Under the pieces are notes generated by a model that did no database searches, was not told where the DNA came from, and worked only from the letters and a program-made list of their open reading frames with translations. Below, in pieces: positions 1 to 7,493 of a stretch of DNA of 9,143 bases. The position numbers were made by a program, and so were the translations under genes. Source of the DNA: an uncultured Candidatus Saccharibacteria bacterium (GTDB taxonomy: Bacteria > Patescibacteria > Saccharimonadia > Saccharimonadales > UBA6022); the NCBI GenBank assembly GCA_946479665.1, contig CAMLGO010000027.1, positions 1 through 9,143 on the forward strand, given 5' to 3'. The first letter of the stretch is position 1. Each line of letters opens with the position of its first letter.

Positions 1-448
1 CAATAACATTAAATTTAGGTGCTGCGGCCGAATCATTAATCTGCCACGCTTCGAGCTGAATGAGAAAGATGTTGATATTTTCATCCGAATGTTCATTGAT
101 CCAATTGATTGCCTGCTCGTGCTCTTCCCGGGCGGTCTTTACGATCCAGATAATGATTCCGGCGTCTAAACGAGCGCCGTATGTAAATAGCTTACCTAGA
201 TGGTCATGATTTGAGGCTTCTAGCTGGTTTTCGATCAATACCTTACGTTCGCTATCCTCTTCTTCTGCTAGAATATCTGCGTTAAAGCTGCCGACACTAG
301 TTTCGGTAATAGGATTCACAAGAGATATGCCGATTTCTTGACTGAGTAGATCGAGATTCTCGGGCAACGCTAGCCAGGCGGAAAAGTCACGTGCTTCGTG
401 CTTCCAAAGTTTGCGAAGCTCGACGCGTTTGAGTTTCCCTATATCCAT
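1..448 (-). CDS. DUF4268-type PD-(D/E)XK nuclease-fold protein, 5' part (C-terminus off the left edge)
   Basis: The first 149 codons are visible and the frame is open to base 1. The N-terminus MDIGKLKRVELR..LWKHEA and the segment around FNADILAEEE..LIENQLEAS resemble proteins annotated DUF4268, which often sit beside Type I RM genes. The visible part has a restriction-endonuclease-like core: D58 in FNADIL, then E73-x-Q75 in LIENQ, followed by H81/H83 and a strand IIIWIV (98-103). The usual E-x-K is E-x-Q here, a variant known in this superfamily. A DNA nuclease or DNA-end-binding role is inferred; no substrate can be named. I chose ATG 448 because it matches the family N-terminus as I remember it. 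In-frame ATGs at 481 and 502 would add 11 or 18 residues, and the 502 start would overlap the peptidase stop. No start has a clear Shine-Dalgarno sequence. Family assignment is fairly confident, function is not. Confidence 0.8.
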   Translation of the reverse strand, partial: MDIGKLKRVELRKLWKHEARDFSAWLALPENLDLLSQEIGISLVNPITETSVGSFNADILAEEEDSERKVLIENQLEASNHDHLGKLFTYGARLDAGIIIWIVKTAREEHEQAINWINEHSDENINIFLIQLEAWQINDSAAAPKFNVI

Positions 449-454
449 GCTGTT

Positions 455-460
455 ATTATA
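455..460 (-). promoter_or_regulatory. Possible -10 box (TATAAT) for the DUF4268 gene
   Basis: A perfect TATAAT lies on the minus strand, followed by AACAGC and then the ATG at 448. Initiation at the usual distance would fall on or next to the A of that ATG, giving a leaderless mRNA. This would fit the missing Shine-Dalgarno there. No good -35 hexamer is seen 16-18 bp upstream (about TAATGC) and there is no TGn extension, so this could be chance. Confidence 0.3.
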
Positions 461-494
461 CTGCAAAAGTCTCGTTGGCATTACTTTGAGTTCG

Positions 495-1196
495 TTAACC
501 ATGTCGGATTTCGAGAGAATCTTTGATTCGCCTCCATCCCGGTAGACGTTGATTTAGAGCATCGTAAAATACAGTATCGTGCTTGCGGCTGATCGTATGG
601 CACAGCTCATGTACGCAGACATAGCGGATTGCTTCTCGCGGGGCTTCAATAAGACGAGGATTTAATAGAATCTTGCGGTCACTTGTGTAACTGCCCCAGC
701 GTCGGCTCATCGCTCTTTCGCCAAACTGCGGCAATCTGCTCAGTTGAAATAGTGTCGAAGCTTGCAAATACTCTTGTTTAAAGATGACATTCCGCCTCCT
801 GTCGTACCAGGATTCGAGGAGCTGTCGGTTGTATTCGCTATTTCGTACATCTTTTATGGTGCATATCTGTAGTTTGCTGCGGTCAAGCTTGACGCTATCC
901 TCGCTACCGGATCGAACGAGTAGCAAATACTGCCTTCCTAAATAGTAGAAAGACTCGCCAGAGACATACTGCTTCTCTGTCCGCACTTTACTAAGCTTTC
1001 CAAGCTCACTTTGTTGTTTTTCGAGCCATTTCCACTTGCGTGTTAAAAACCTTTCAATTTCATCGAGTGTTGCATCAAGTGGAACTTTAGTAATGATACG
1101 CAAGTCTGGCAGAACCTCTAAAGCTAAAGTTTTACGCGGAGCAAACTCTATATAGTACTCGTAAGAATATCGCCCATACTCAAAGGTTTGCTTCAT
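495..1196 (-). CDS. YgjP/SprT-like zinc metallopeptidase (DUF45 / COG1451 type)
   Basis: This 233-residue protein is a predicted zinc-dependent peptidase of the YgjP/DUF45 group, usual length about 220-250 aa, so it looks complete. The catalytic helix is CVHELCH with H196, E197 and H200, followed by a third likely ligand H206 in SRKHDTVFY. The family hallmark SRRWGSY (165-170) precedes it, then a strand ILLNPRL (176-182). There is no signal peptide or membrane segment, so it should be cytosolic. The N-terminal 1-75 forms the small strand/helix region typical of the family. It starts 5 nt after the hsdR stop; only a weak GGGGTG lies upstream, so translation probably depends on reinitiation after hsdR. 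Genes of this type recur directly behind hsdR in bacterial Type I loci. The substrate is unknown; turnover of HsdR or of stalled DNA-protein complexes is speculation. Confidence 0.88.
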   Translation of the reverse strand: MKQTFEYGRYSYEYYIEFAPRKTLALEVLPDLRIITKVPLDATLDEIERFLTRKWKWLEKQQSELGKLSKVRTEKQYVSGESFYYLGRQYLLLVRSGSEDSVKLDRSKLQICTIKDVRNSEYNRQLLESWYDRRRNVIFKQEYLQASTLFQLSRLPQFGERAMSRRWGSYTSDRKILLNPRLIEAPREAIRYVCVHELCHTISRKHDTVFYDALNQRLPGWRRIKDSLEIRHG

Positions 1197-1201
1197 AAGA
1201 G

Positions 1202-4200
1202 CTACACCCCATATAGTGAATGGTTATTCTCGGCAATAATCATTATTCGCTCGATAATCTCATCGATTTGGTTATACGTGAGGTTAACGCTATATTTCTG
1301 TTTTACTTCATCGTACAAATAATCGTCTAAGTGCGAGCGCATTTGCCTTTTTGTTTCATAGTTTCGCCACCAGTCTACGCGGGCGTACGATTGAAGGACG
1401 TCTGTGACCTCAAGAACAATCTGACGGTATAGCTCTTCATTATCTACCAATAACTTTTCTCTCATGTTTCGATATAACACGTCTGCTCCAGGCTTTTCGC
1501 CGATTGCAGAAGGAAGGCTGTCGTCGCGTTTTGCATCTACCTCTGCCTCAAGTTCGCGCAGCTGTCGTAGAGCTTCGATATCGGCAAGCTTTTTCTCGTG
1601 CATTGCGTGTAGAATTTCAGCGATACGATCAGAGAATCTTTTATATAAAGCCTCATCCTCCCTGCGACGCTCAGTGATCCGTCGCGTAGTTTGCGCAGCA
1701 ATTGCTTCAGCTTTCGACTTTGGATCGCCAAGTTGTTCGATTGCTTCGTCTAGTTTTGCGCGGTCTGTTATCTCTATCTGGTCGGTCATGATCTGTGCTT
1801 GCTCGGCAGTTACGTATTGGTCGAGAATCCGACCAATTTCACGCTCGTACTGCTTCAAATCAACTTGGTCACCATATTGTAGTTCTGCGTTTTTCTTAAT
1901 CTCGGCAAACTTCTTCATGTCGTCTCGGTAGCGTACTAGTTCGTCATCGCTCACCTTTTCAGCAAAACTTCGAAGCGACATGCACTCCTCGTAAACATGC
2001 AGTAGCTCGTTGTATTTATCTTTGAACAGTTTGCGGGTTGGCTCGTCGCGTAAATGCTCGATGTATGAGTGAGCGTCGCTGCCGACTCCTTTAAACAGGT
2101 CAAGGAGTGTTCCGTATTTTTGTGACAGCTCCTCGATCTTATCATCAACATCAATTAGGGCTCTCTGTACGTCGGTAGGATCAAAGTTGCCAAATAGCTG
2201 CATTGCGCTTTGTATGTTCGCAGCGTTTTCGGAATAGTCGATAATAAACCCGCTAGTTTTTGGATAGCCGGGGTTCTCGTATAGTCTATTAACGCGAGCA
2301 ATAGCCTGCAAAAGGTTGTGATCTTTTAGTTCCCTCGACAGGTACAAGACGGTGTTGCGTGGTGCATCAAAGCCGGTCAAGAGTTTATCTACTACAATCA
2401 GCAGTTCAGCGCCTTCGGGGTTGTTCTGAAAGTCCTCGATCATCATATCTTCGTAGGTCTTTAAGCCGGCGTATTTTGCCTTGATACCTTTTAGGTAATC
2501 GGCGACATCCTTTTTCTTGAGTTCCTCTTCGCTCACCTCTCCATTTTCGTCACTAAGTATGAGGGCTGTTTGTACTTTGTCACGACGCTCAAAGTAACGC
2601 TGCATCAATAGAGCAGCATGCTTACTCGGTGCGACGACCTGACCTTTTAGTCCCGTATGTTGAAAACGTTCTGTATAGTGCTTTTCGATATCAGCACAAA
2701 TTTCCTCAATGCGGCTCGGGGTTTCTGCTATTGTTTTTCGTTCGAGCTGCTTTTGTAGCTTGTATTTATCTTTGTTCGATAAGTCCTCGCTAACTCGGTC
2801 GGTTAAACGGTCGATCTGCGCTGCATTTTGGTCTAATGCCACATAGCGACCTTCGTAAATTAGGGGCAATACAATACCGTCAGCTAGCGCATCGTCAATC
2901 GTATAGCGGTCGATGAATTCACCGAACTTGGTACGTGACGTATCTTTTTTAAGAAGAGGTGTACCTGTAAAAGCAATTACGCAGGCGTTTGGAATAACAC
3001 GGAGCATCTCCATGTTTGCGTCGCCGCCTTGGCTACGGTGTGCCTCATCGATCAGTACGTAGATATTGTCATCGGTATCTATAAAATCCGCACGTTTACG
3101 CCCAGCACTCTCAAACTTGTGAATGAGCGTCGTCAGTACGCTCGTATCACAGTCTTTAATATGCTGTAGTAATTCGGTCCCGCTGGTCATTTGCTTGACC
3201 TTTTTCTTAAGGCCAGCGTTTTTAAATGTCTTTTTGATCTGTTTATCAAGGTCGACACGATCAGTGACAACAAGGATACGCGAGTTATTAATACTCGCAT
3301 CTTCTATCAGAGAGCGTACAAACAACACCATCGTCAAGCTTTTGCCCGAGCCCTGTGTGTGCCACACAATACCGCCCTTGTGTCTCGTACCATGTTCGGT
3401 CGGCTCTGTTTGGTGAACTCGTTCGAGTATGCGCTCAATGGCAAAATATTGCTGGTAGCGCGCTACCTTTTTAACCACACCGTCGTAAAACACAAAGTTT
3501 CTCACGACATCAAGCAAACGTTCGTGTCGTAGCATGCCATAAATCGCTTCGTCTTGCGGCATAATGCTCCGCACCAGTAGTTGTTCTACACTGCGTGTCG
3601 CACCGCTTAGATCACGAAGCAAGCTGGTGTAGGTTTTTGCCTCGATCGGCTTTGCAATGGCGCGAGTAATAGCACCGTGAACTTGTGGCTCGGGCGTGTC
3701 TTTTTCGCGCCAAGAGGCGTAAAACTTTTCTGGCGTGCCAGTGGTGCCATATACCGCATGCTCGCCGTCCATAGCCATAAGCAGCTGTTCAAAAATAAAG
3801 AGCTTTGGTGCTTGGTCTGGCTGTTGGTAGCGAAGCAGTTGCGCAATAGCCTTTTTGTAGCCCGCGCTCGACTTTTTGTTTTCTATATGTACCAGCGGAA
3901 TACCGTTAACAAAACATACAATGTCACAGCGGATAGCTTCACGCCCTGTCACCTTGTACTCTACTGTTACGTGATATTCGTTATTGGCTGGGTTATCAAA
4001 ATCAAAGTAACGAATACTTTTGCTTTCGTGTTGGCCGTCATGAAACACCTCTATGCTGCTACCGCCTAGTTTTGGCATAATTGTATCGGTAATAGTGCGG
4101 CTGGTATCAATGACGCCCTCTACTCGCGTATTTTCAAGTTCGTCTACTTTTTTAGCAATTGTACCCTCTGTAAACTTGTAAGTTTGCCCCTCATGCTCGT

Positions 4201-4384
4201 AGCTATTTATTCGCATCAGGCTACGGCGCAGTACTTCACCAAGTAATACCTTACTATCGTCATCGCCGCGTAAGCGCAGCGCTTCGCGGCACGGCAAATA
4301 CTCCCAGCCAAGATTAATCAGCAGCTCTACTGCTGGTAGCTGCGATTGCTTAGCCTCGTCAAAATTCACATTGTCCATGCTCAT
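1202..4384 (-). CDS. hsdR: Type I restriction enzyme R subunit (HsdR), translocase/endonuclease
   Basis: HsdR of 1060 aa, a normal full length. It joins HsdM and HsdS to translocate DNA with ATP and cut far from unmethylated sites. The N-terminal PD-(D/E)XK nuclease shows D154 (RCDIVCFV) and E168-x-K170 (LVHIENKKS). The SF2 motor shows Walker A HTQGSGKS (342-349, K348), DEAH box LIDEAH (446-449), motif III AFTGTP (471-476), motif V IVVDKLLTGFDAP (663-675) and motif VI QAIARVNRLY (693-702). A helical, charged C-terminal region (about 740-1060) would contact the methyltransferase. All catalytic residues are present, so it should be active. The ATG overlaps the hsdS stop as ATGA and has a GAGGT Shine-Dalgarno inside hsdS. 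A second ATG two codons in (4378) is possible but lies further from that site. Identification is firm. Confidence 0.97.
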   Translation of the reverse strand: MSMDNVNFDEAKQSQLPAVELLINLGWEYLPCREALRLRGDDDSKVLLGEVLRRSLMRINSYEHEGQTYKFTEGTIAKKVDELENTRVEGVIDTSRTITDTIMPKLGGSSIEVFHDGQHESKSIRYFDFDNPANNEYHVTVEYKVTGREAIRCDIVCFVNGIPLVHIENKKSSAGYKKAIAQLLRYQQPDQAPKLFIFEQLLMAMDGEHAVYGTTGTPEKFYASWREKDTPEPQVHGAITRAIAKPIEAKTYTSLLRDLSGATRSVEQLLVRSIMPQDEAIYGMLRHERLLDVVRNFVFYDGVVKKVARYQQYFAIERILERVHQTEPTEHGTRHKGGIVWHTQGSGKSLTMVLFVRSLIEDASINNSRILVVTDRVDLDKQIKKTFKNAGLKKKVKQMTSGTELLQHIKDCDTSVLTTLIHKFESAGRKRADFIDTDDNIYVLIDEAHRSQGGDANMEMLRVIPNACVIAFTGTPLLKKDTSRTKFGEFIDRYTIDDALADGIVLPLIYEGRYVALDQNAAQIDRLTDRVSEDLSNKDKYKLQKQLERKTIAETPSRIEEICADIEKHYTERFQHTGLKGQVVAPSKHAALLMQRYFERRDKVQTALILSDENGEVSEEELKKKDVADYLKGIKAKYAGLKTYEDMMIEDFQNNPEGAELLIVVDKLLTGFDAPRNTVLYLSRELKDHNLLQAIARVNRLYENPGYPKTSGFIIDYSENAANIQSAMQLFGNFDPTDVQRALIDVDDKIEELSQKYGTLLDLFKGVGSDAHSYIEHLRDEPTRKLFKDKYNELLHVYEECMSLRSFAEKVSDDELVRYRDDMKKFAEIKKNAELQYGDQVDLKQYEREIGRILDQYVTAEQAQIMTDQIEITDRAKLDEAIEQLGDPKSKAEAIAAQTTRRITERRREDEALYKRFSDRIAEILHAMHEKKLADIEALRQLRELEAEVDAKRDDSLPSAIGEKPGADVLYRNMREKLLVDNEELYRQIVLEVTDVLQSYARVDWWRNYETKRQMRSHLDDYLYDEVKQKYSVNLTYNQIDEIIERIMIIAENNHSLYGV

Positions 4385-5568
4385 GCTTGTACCTCGTACG
4401 GTTTAAGGTTTTCGGGTGTGCGGATGTTACCGGTGATGAGGTTTTTGAGGAGGTATTTTTTCTGCTTTACCACGACCTCTTTCCTGTCTTTTAGCTGTTC
4501 AATTTCTTTATCGCAGGTCTGTAGAATGTCGGCAATTCCGGACTGTTCTTCTACGGATGGCCGTTTGATTTTGATCCTACGCACGTTGTCATTGTATAAC
4601 CGAGCAATCGTACCGCTCGCTGTATCCCACTTTACGTACTTGTAGAGATAATAGAGAAAACGATTGAGGACATTTTCTTCGTTATTTGCAATCCATATAA
4701 TATTCGAGTCTTGGAAATAGGCTGGTTTGCCATCGTAGATAACAGTCCTGCCAATTGTCCCCGAGGCAGAAATTAAAGTATCGCCTTGTTTCGGGTAGCT
4801 GTATTTAGATCGATATTCTTCGTATAGCTCTCTTGATATAAAGGCATCTGGCTGCCTTCCGAAAGTACCTATTTTATAAAACGGAACATCACCATGCTCT
4901 GCGGTTTGATGATTGAAAACCCGCTTGCACATTGATATCTTACCAATATCGCCAAGTGTAGTAATGTCCCACGCGTTATTGAATCCCGGCAATCGTTGTC
5001 TTCCGGTTAAAAGCTGCCGCATTAGCCCTTTCTTCAGTCGTTCTTTCAGTTCGATCTTCCTTCCCAGCTTCTCAATATACTCATCCCAGGCCTCCAGAAT
5101 CTTAACAATCCGTTCTTGCTCTGATTTTTCTGGTACATGTATTTTCAATGCCTTTAATTCGCCGACTTGTATGCCGACTACAGTGCTACCAATTCCAAGC
5201 CTTTCAATTTTTTTACGATTTGATTCGAACCAGTACTTAAGAAAATCGGTATCCATATCGTCCCTGGGGTATAGAGCTTTCAAATCTTGATTGATAGCCA
5301 CATCTATGTCGAAGCGGACTGTAAAACCGAGTGCCATGCGCGTAGGTGTAATAAGAATGCCGGCTTTTACTAGTTTGCTTGAGCTATTCTTCAGGCCATC
5401 TTCGGATATATAATCTTGTGTCCTTCTTGGATTAAAAGTTGTTAAGTCCTTCACGCTTGCCCAAGGAATAGACCCATTCCAGTATTCGGCGTTTTCTTTT
5501 GACGGCGTGCCTCCCCCTTCGATCTTTCTGAGCACATCGTCGAGCTTCTTTATTTGCCAATTAGTCAT
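4381..5568 (-). CDS. hsdS: Type I restriction-modification specificity subunit (HsdS)
   Basis: HsdS of 395 aa, the usual length for a two-TRD specificity subunit. It reads the bipartite target and holds two HsdM and the HsdR subunits. TRD1 (about 1-145) opens with IEGGGTPSKENAEYW and GSIPWASVKDL, classic for the family. The central conserved helix (about 148-190) is EQERIVKILEAWDEYIEKL ending KKGLMRQLLTG. TRD2 (about 200-337) carries GDVPFYKIGTFG, YPKQGDTLISASGTIGR and AYFQDSN. The distal helix (about 338-383) is EEQSGIADILQTCDKEIEQL ending KKYLLKNLITG, so the two helices show the internal repeat that makes HsdS pseudo-symmetric. The two TRDs are unlike each other, so the half-sites should differ; the target sequence cannot be read from here. 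It overlaps the ATPase gene upstream and hsdR downstream by 4 nt each, and has a good GGAG Shine-Dalgarno. Confidence 0.96.
   Translation of the reverse strand: MTNWQIKKLDDVLRKIEGGGTPSKENAEYWNGSIPWASVKDLTTFNPRRTQDYISEDGLKNSSSKLVKAGILITPTRMALGFTVRFDIDVAINQDLKALYPRDDMDTDFLKYWFESNRKKIERLGIGSTVVGIQVGELKALKIHVPEKSEQERIVKILEAWDEYIEKLGRKIELKERLKKGLMRQLLTGRQRLPGFNNAWDITTLGDIGKISMCKRVFNHQTAEHGDVPFYKIGTFGRQPDAFISRELYEEYRSKYSYPKQGDTLISASGTIGRTVIYDGKPAYFQDSNIIWIANNEENVLNRFLYYLYKYVKWDTASGTIARLYNDNVRRIKIKRPSVEEQSGIADILQTCDKEIEQLKDRKEVVVKQKKYLLKNLITGNIRTPENLKPYEVQA
4391..4395 (-). promoter_or_regulatory. Ribosome binding site for hsdR inside the hsdS 3' end
   Basis: GAGGT followed by six bases (ACAAGC) and then the ATG at 4384. 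It lies within codons 391-393 of hsdS and supports the 4384 start. With the ATGA overlap it suggests coupled translation of S and R. Confidence 0.65.
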
Positions 5569-7493
5569 TCTTTATCTCCATCAAAAAAATCTTTCATTTT
5601 GTCAAGAAATTGCTTTAATTCAATCGGCATCGTCGATGTGTTGAAGGAATTAATGGCGTCCACGGGTCGTAAGCCGGTTATCTTTTTTGCGATATCTTTA
5701 CCAGGCATAAGACGATTCCAGTCGAGCACCGCTTCTCCCCTCATTTTTTGGATTATAGGCATGTCATCGTGTCCATGACGGAATATATCTTCGGCATTTG
5801 GGTAAACTCTATGGAGCTGACCTAGTTTTGCACGCGCTGTATTTTCGAATCGATCGCGCAGATACTCTCCATGATCCTTCTTTATACTCGTTAAGTCATG
5901 GTCAATTAGCGCAAAGTTTTCAAGTTCATTTACGGGTAATACAACAAGTTCGTAAGGAAATTTATGATTAACAATTTTATTGAACTGACTTTCTATATAT
6001 GAAATCTGAATATCGGTTAAACCATCTCTGTCGATCTGACGGAATACCCTTGGCTTATATGAACCTCGATTCTTGCGTAGTTGAAGCAAATGCTCTTCAA
6101 TTTTATTTGTTGTGCAGCCCTCGGAGCTGAGTATCTTGACATTATCCACCCCGTTTTTTGTTAGCAGGCCTTGCCAGGTCCTATAGGCCTCACGGTTTGA
6201 GTCTTCTATGATGAGTATTTTTCCTGGGTATGTGTCTTTTAGGCTCTCCAGCTCGTCTTCGAGTTTCTTTATAATTTTTGCGTGATTTTCCTTCTCTTGT
6301 TGTAATTCGCGAGCAGCCTCTTCAATTTCTCGAGAGAACTCAACCATGCCTAGCTCTCTGGTTAATACTTCGAGCTCGTCTTTTTTACTATTGTCACCGA
6401 GTAGGCTAAGTTGAAGTCTCTCTATGACGTCAAGCGTACTTATACGGGTCAATCGTTTATCCGGTTTGCTTGGATCGTCGTTAGGCTCTATGTAGGCGCG
6501 ATAGAAACTGACATCCTTCCTTTTTCGAAGGTTTACGAACGCTGGTGAGTGGGTAGTGAGAAATATTTGCGCATATGTATTAAATTTATCAATAAACTCA
6601 TCGGCAAGTTTTTGTACTTTTGAATATTCTAGAGAATTTTCTGGCTCTTCGAAACCCCAAATATAACGAACATGTGGTGTCTCCCTGCAGAGATGGGCGA
6701 GAAAGTACGCCAGGTATGACATAAGTACTCCATCTCCCGACGAAAATAGATCGACGTACACGGGCGTAATCTCAGACTTTCTATCTTTTTGTTTCGACTT
6801 TTTTAGTATCTGCAAGCCCGAATCTACATTTACTTGGATAGAGCCAAGTACATCGCTGAGCTCAGAGGAGAGAACTGCCTTTGTTGGCAATTTGAGAAAT
6901 TGCTCAAAATCCTTACTGATCGCCTCTGAACGACTGCTAATAACACCCGACAGCTCCTTGAGTTTTTCTTCGAGGTCTTCCCCCTTCTTGTCGGTTACAA
7001 TCTGTTCAAAATTAAGGAACAGGTGGCGAACAAAGCGCTTATCTCGTACTGCAGGGATATAGAAATATTTGATAGAGTTTAAGAACTGGGTGAACTGTCG
7101 TTTAACATTGCCGTTGTCTACTTCGATAAGCCTCTGTATGTCTGGATTTGTTGATCGGTACTCGGTTACGACACCGACTTGTCCTAATCGAAATGATCGC
7201 GATATACTGAACGGCTCACTAAGGGCACCATTACCTCGCGAGCTAAAATGAATAGTAATCCGGATCTCCCGCGCTCCACCCGCTTGTCCAGTGTAAGCTT
7301 TATTGTAATCTCTTTCGAAGTTAAAAGGACTGTCATAACTCGTCTCTTGATTGAAGAAAAGATTAAGAGCTCGTAGGATGTTTGATTTACCGGAATTATT
7401 AACACCAGAATAGACGTTAATGTCCGAAGTGAGGATACTCTCGTCTCCTATTGAGCGGAAGCGGTGAATCTCAATGCGTTCGATTATCCTCAT
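5565..7493 (-). CDS. AAA (ABC-type) ATPase fused to a TOPRIM nuclease domain, OLD/PARIS-like defence protein
   Basis: A 642-aa single-chain protein. The N-terminus MRIIERIEIHRFRSI is typical of RecF/SMC/OLD-like ATPases. Walker A is GVNNSGKS (30-37). An ABC-signature-like FSSGDG lies at 250-255, Walker B YIWGFEEPENSL at 277-288 (E282/E283), and the H-loop TTHSPAFV at 313-320 (H315). A charged coiled coil follows (about 370-420). A TOPRIM-like domain then shows KILIIE (425-430, E430), IDRDG (487-491, D488/D490) and LPVNELENF (519-527), with a PGK motif near 597-599. Known relatives (OLD nucleases, GajA of Gabija, AriA/AriB of PARIS) are anti-phage proteins in which the ATPase senses infection and TOPRIM cuts nucleic acid. 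No GajB-like UvrD helicase is adjacent. The usual EG after the first TOPRIM strand is ED here, so cleavage activity is likely but unproven. The start overlaps the NYN stop (ATGA), with no strong Shine-Dalgarno. Confidence 0.87.
   Translation of the reverse strand: MRIIERIEIHRFRSIGDESILTSDINVYSGVNNSGKSNILRALNLFFNQETSYDSPFNFERDYNKAYTGQAGGAREIRITIHFSSRGNGALSEPFSISRSFRLGQVGVVTEYRSTNPDIQRLIEVDNGNVKRQFTQFLNSIKYFYIPAVRDKRFVRHLFLNFEQIVTDKKGEDLEEKLKELSGVISSRSEAISKDFEQFLKLPTKAVLSSELSDVLGSIQVNVDSGLQILKKSKQKDRKSEITPVYVDLFSSGDGVLMSYLAYFLAHLCRETPHVRYIWGFEEPENSLEYSKVQKLADEFIDKFNTYAQIFLTTHSPAFVNLRKRKDVSFYRAYIEPNDDPSKPDKRLTRISTLDVIERLQLSLLGDNSKKDELEVLTRELGMVEFSREIEEAARELQQEKENHAKIIKKLEDELESLKDTYPGKILIIEDSNREAYRTWQGLLTKNGVDNVKILSSEGCTTNKIEEHLLQLRKNRGSYKPRVFRQIDRDGLTDIQISYIESQFNKIVNHKFPYELVVLPVNELENFALIDHDLTSIKKDHGEYLRDRFENTARAKLGQLHRVYPNAEDIFRHGHDDMPIIQKMRGEAVLDWNRLMPGKDIAKKITGLRPVDAINSFNTSTMPIELKQFLDKMKDFFDGDKE
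5576..5579 (-). promoter_or_regulatory. Ribosome binding site for hsdS
   Basis: GGAG, then ATAAAGA (7 nt), then the ATG at 5568. This is the clearest Shine-Dalgarno in the cluster. It is embedded in the last codons of the ATPase gene and fixes the hsdS start. Confidence 0.7.

Noticed and set aside
479..502. ATG 481 or 502 as the main start of the DUF4268 gene
   Set aside because: The residues before M at 448 (MVNELKVMPTRLLQYNNS) do not look like the family N-terminus and neither start has a Shine-Dalgarno; kept only as an alternative.
1464..1931. 155-aa plus-strand open frame, Ser/Arg/Cys-rich
   Set aside because: It lies wholly opposite the conserved C-terminal region of hsdR, has low-complexity composition and resembles no protein I know; a shadow frame.
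3677..4069. 130-aa plus-strand open frame with hydrophobic stretches
   Set aside because: It is antisense to the HsdR nuclease domain, and its apparent membrane segments arise from the complementary frame.
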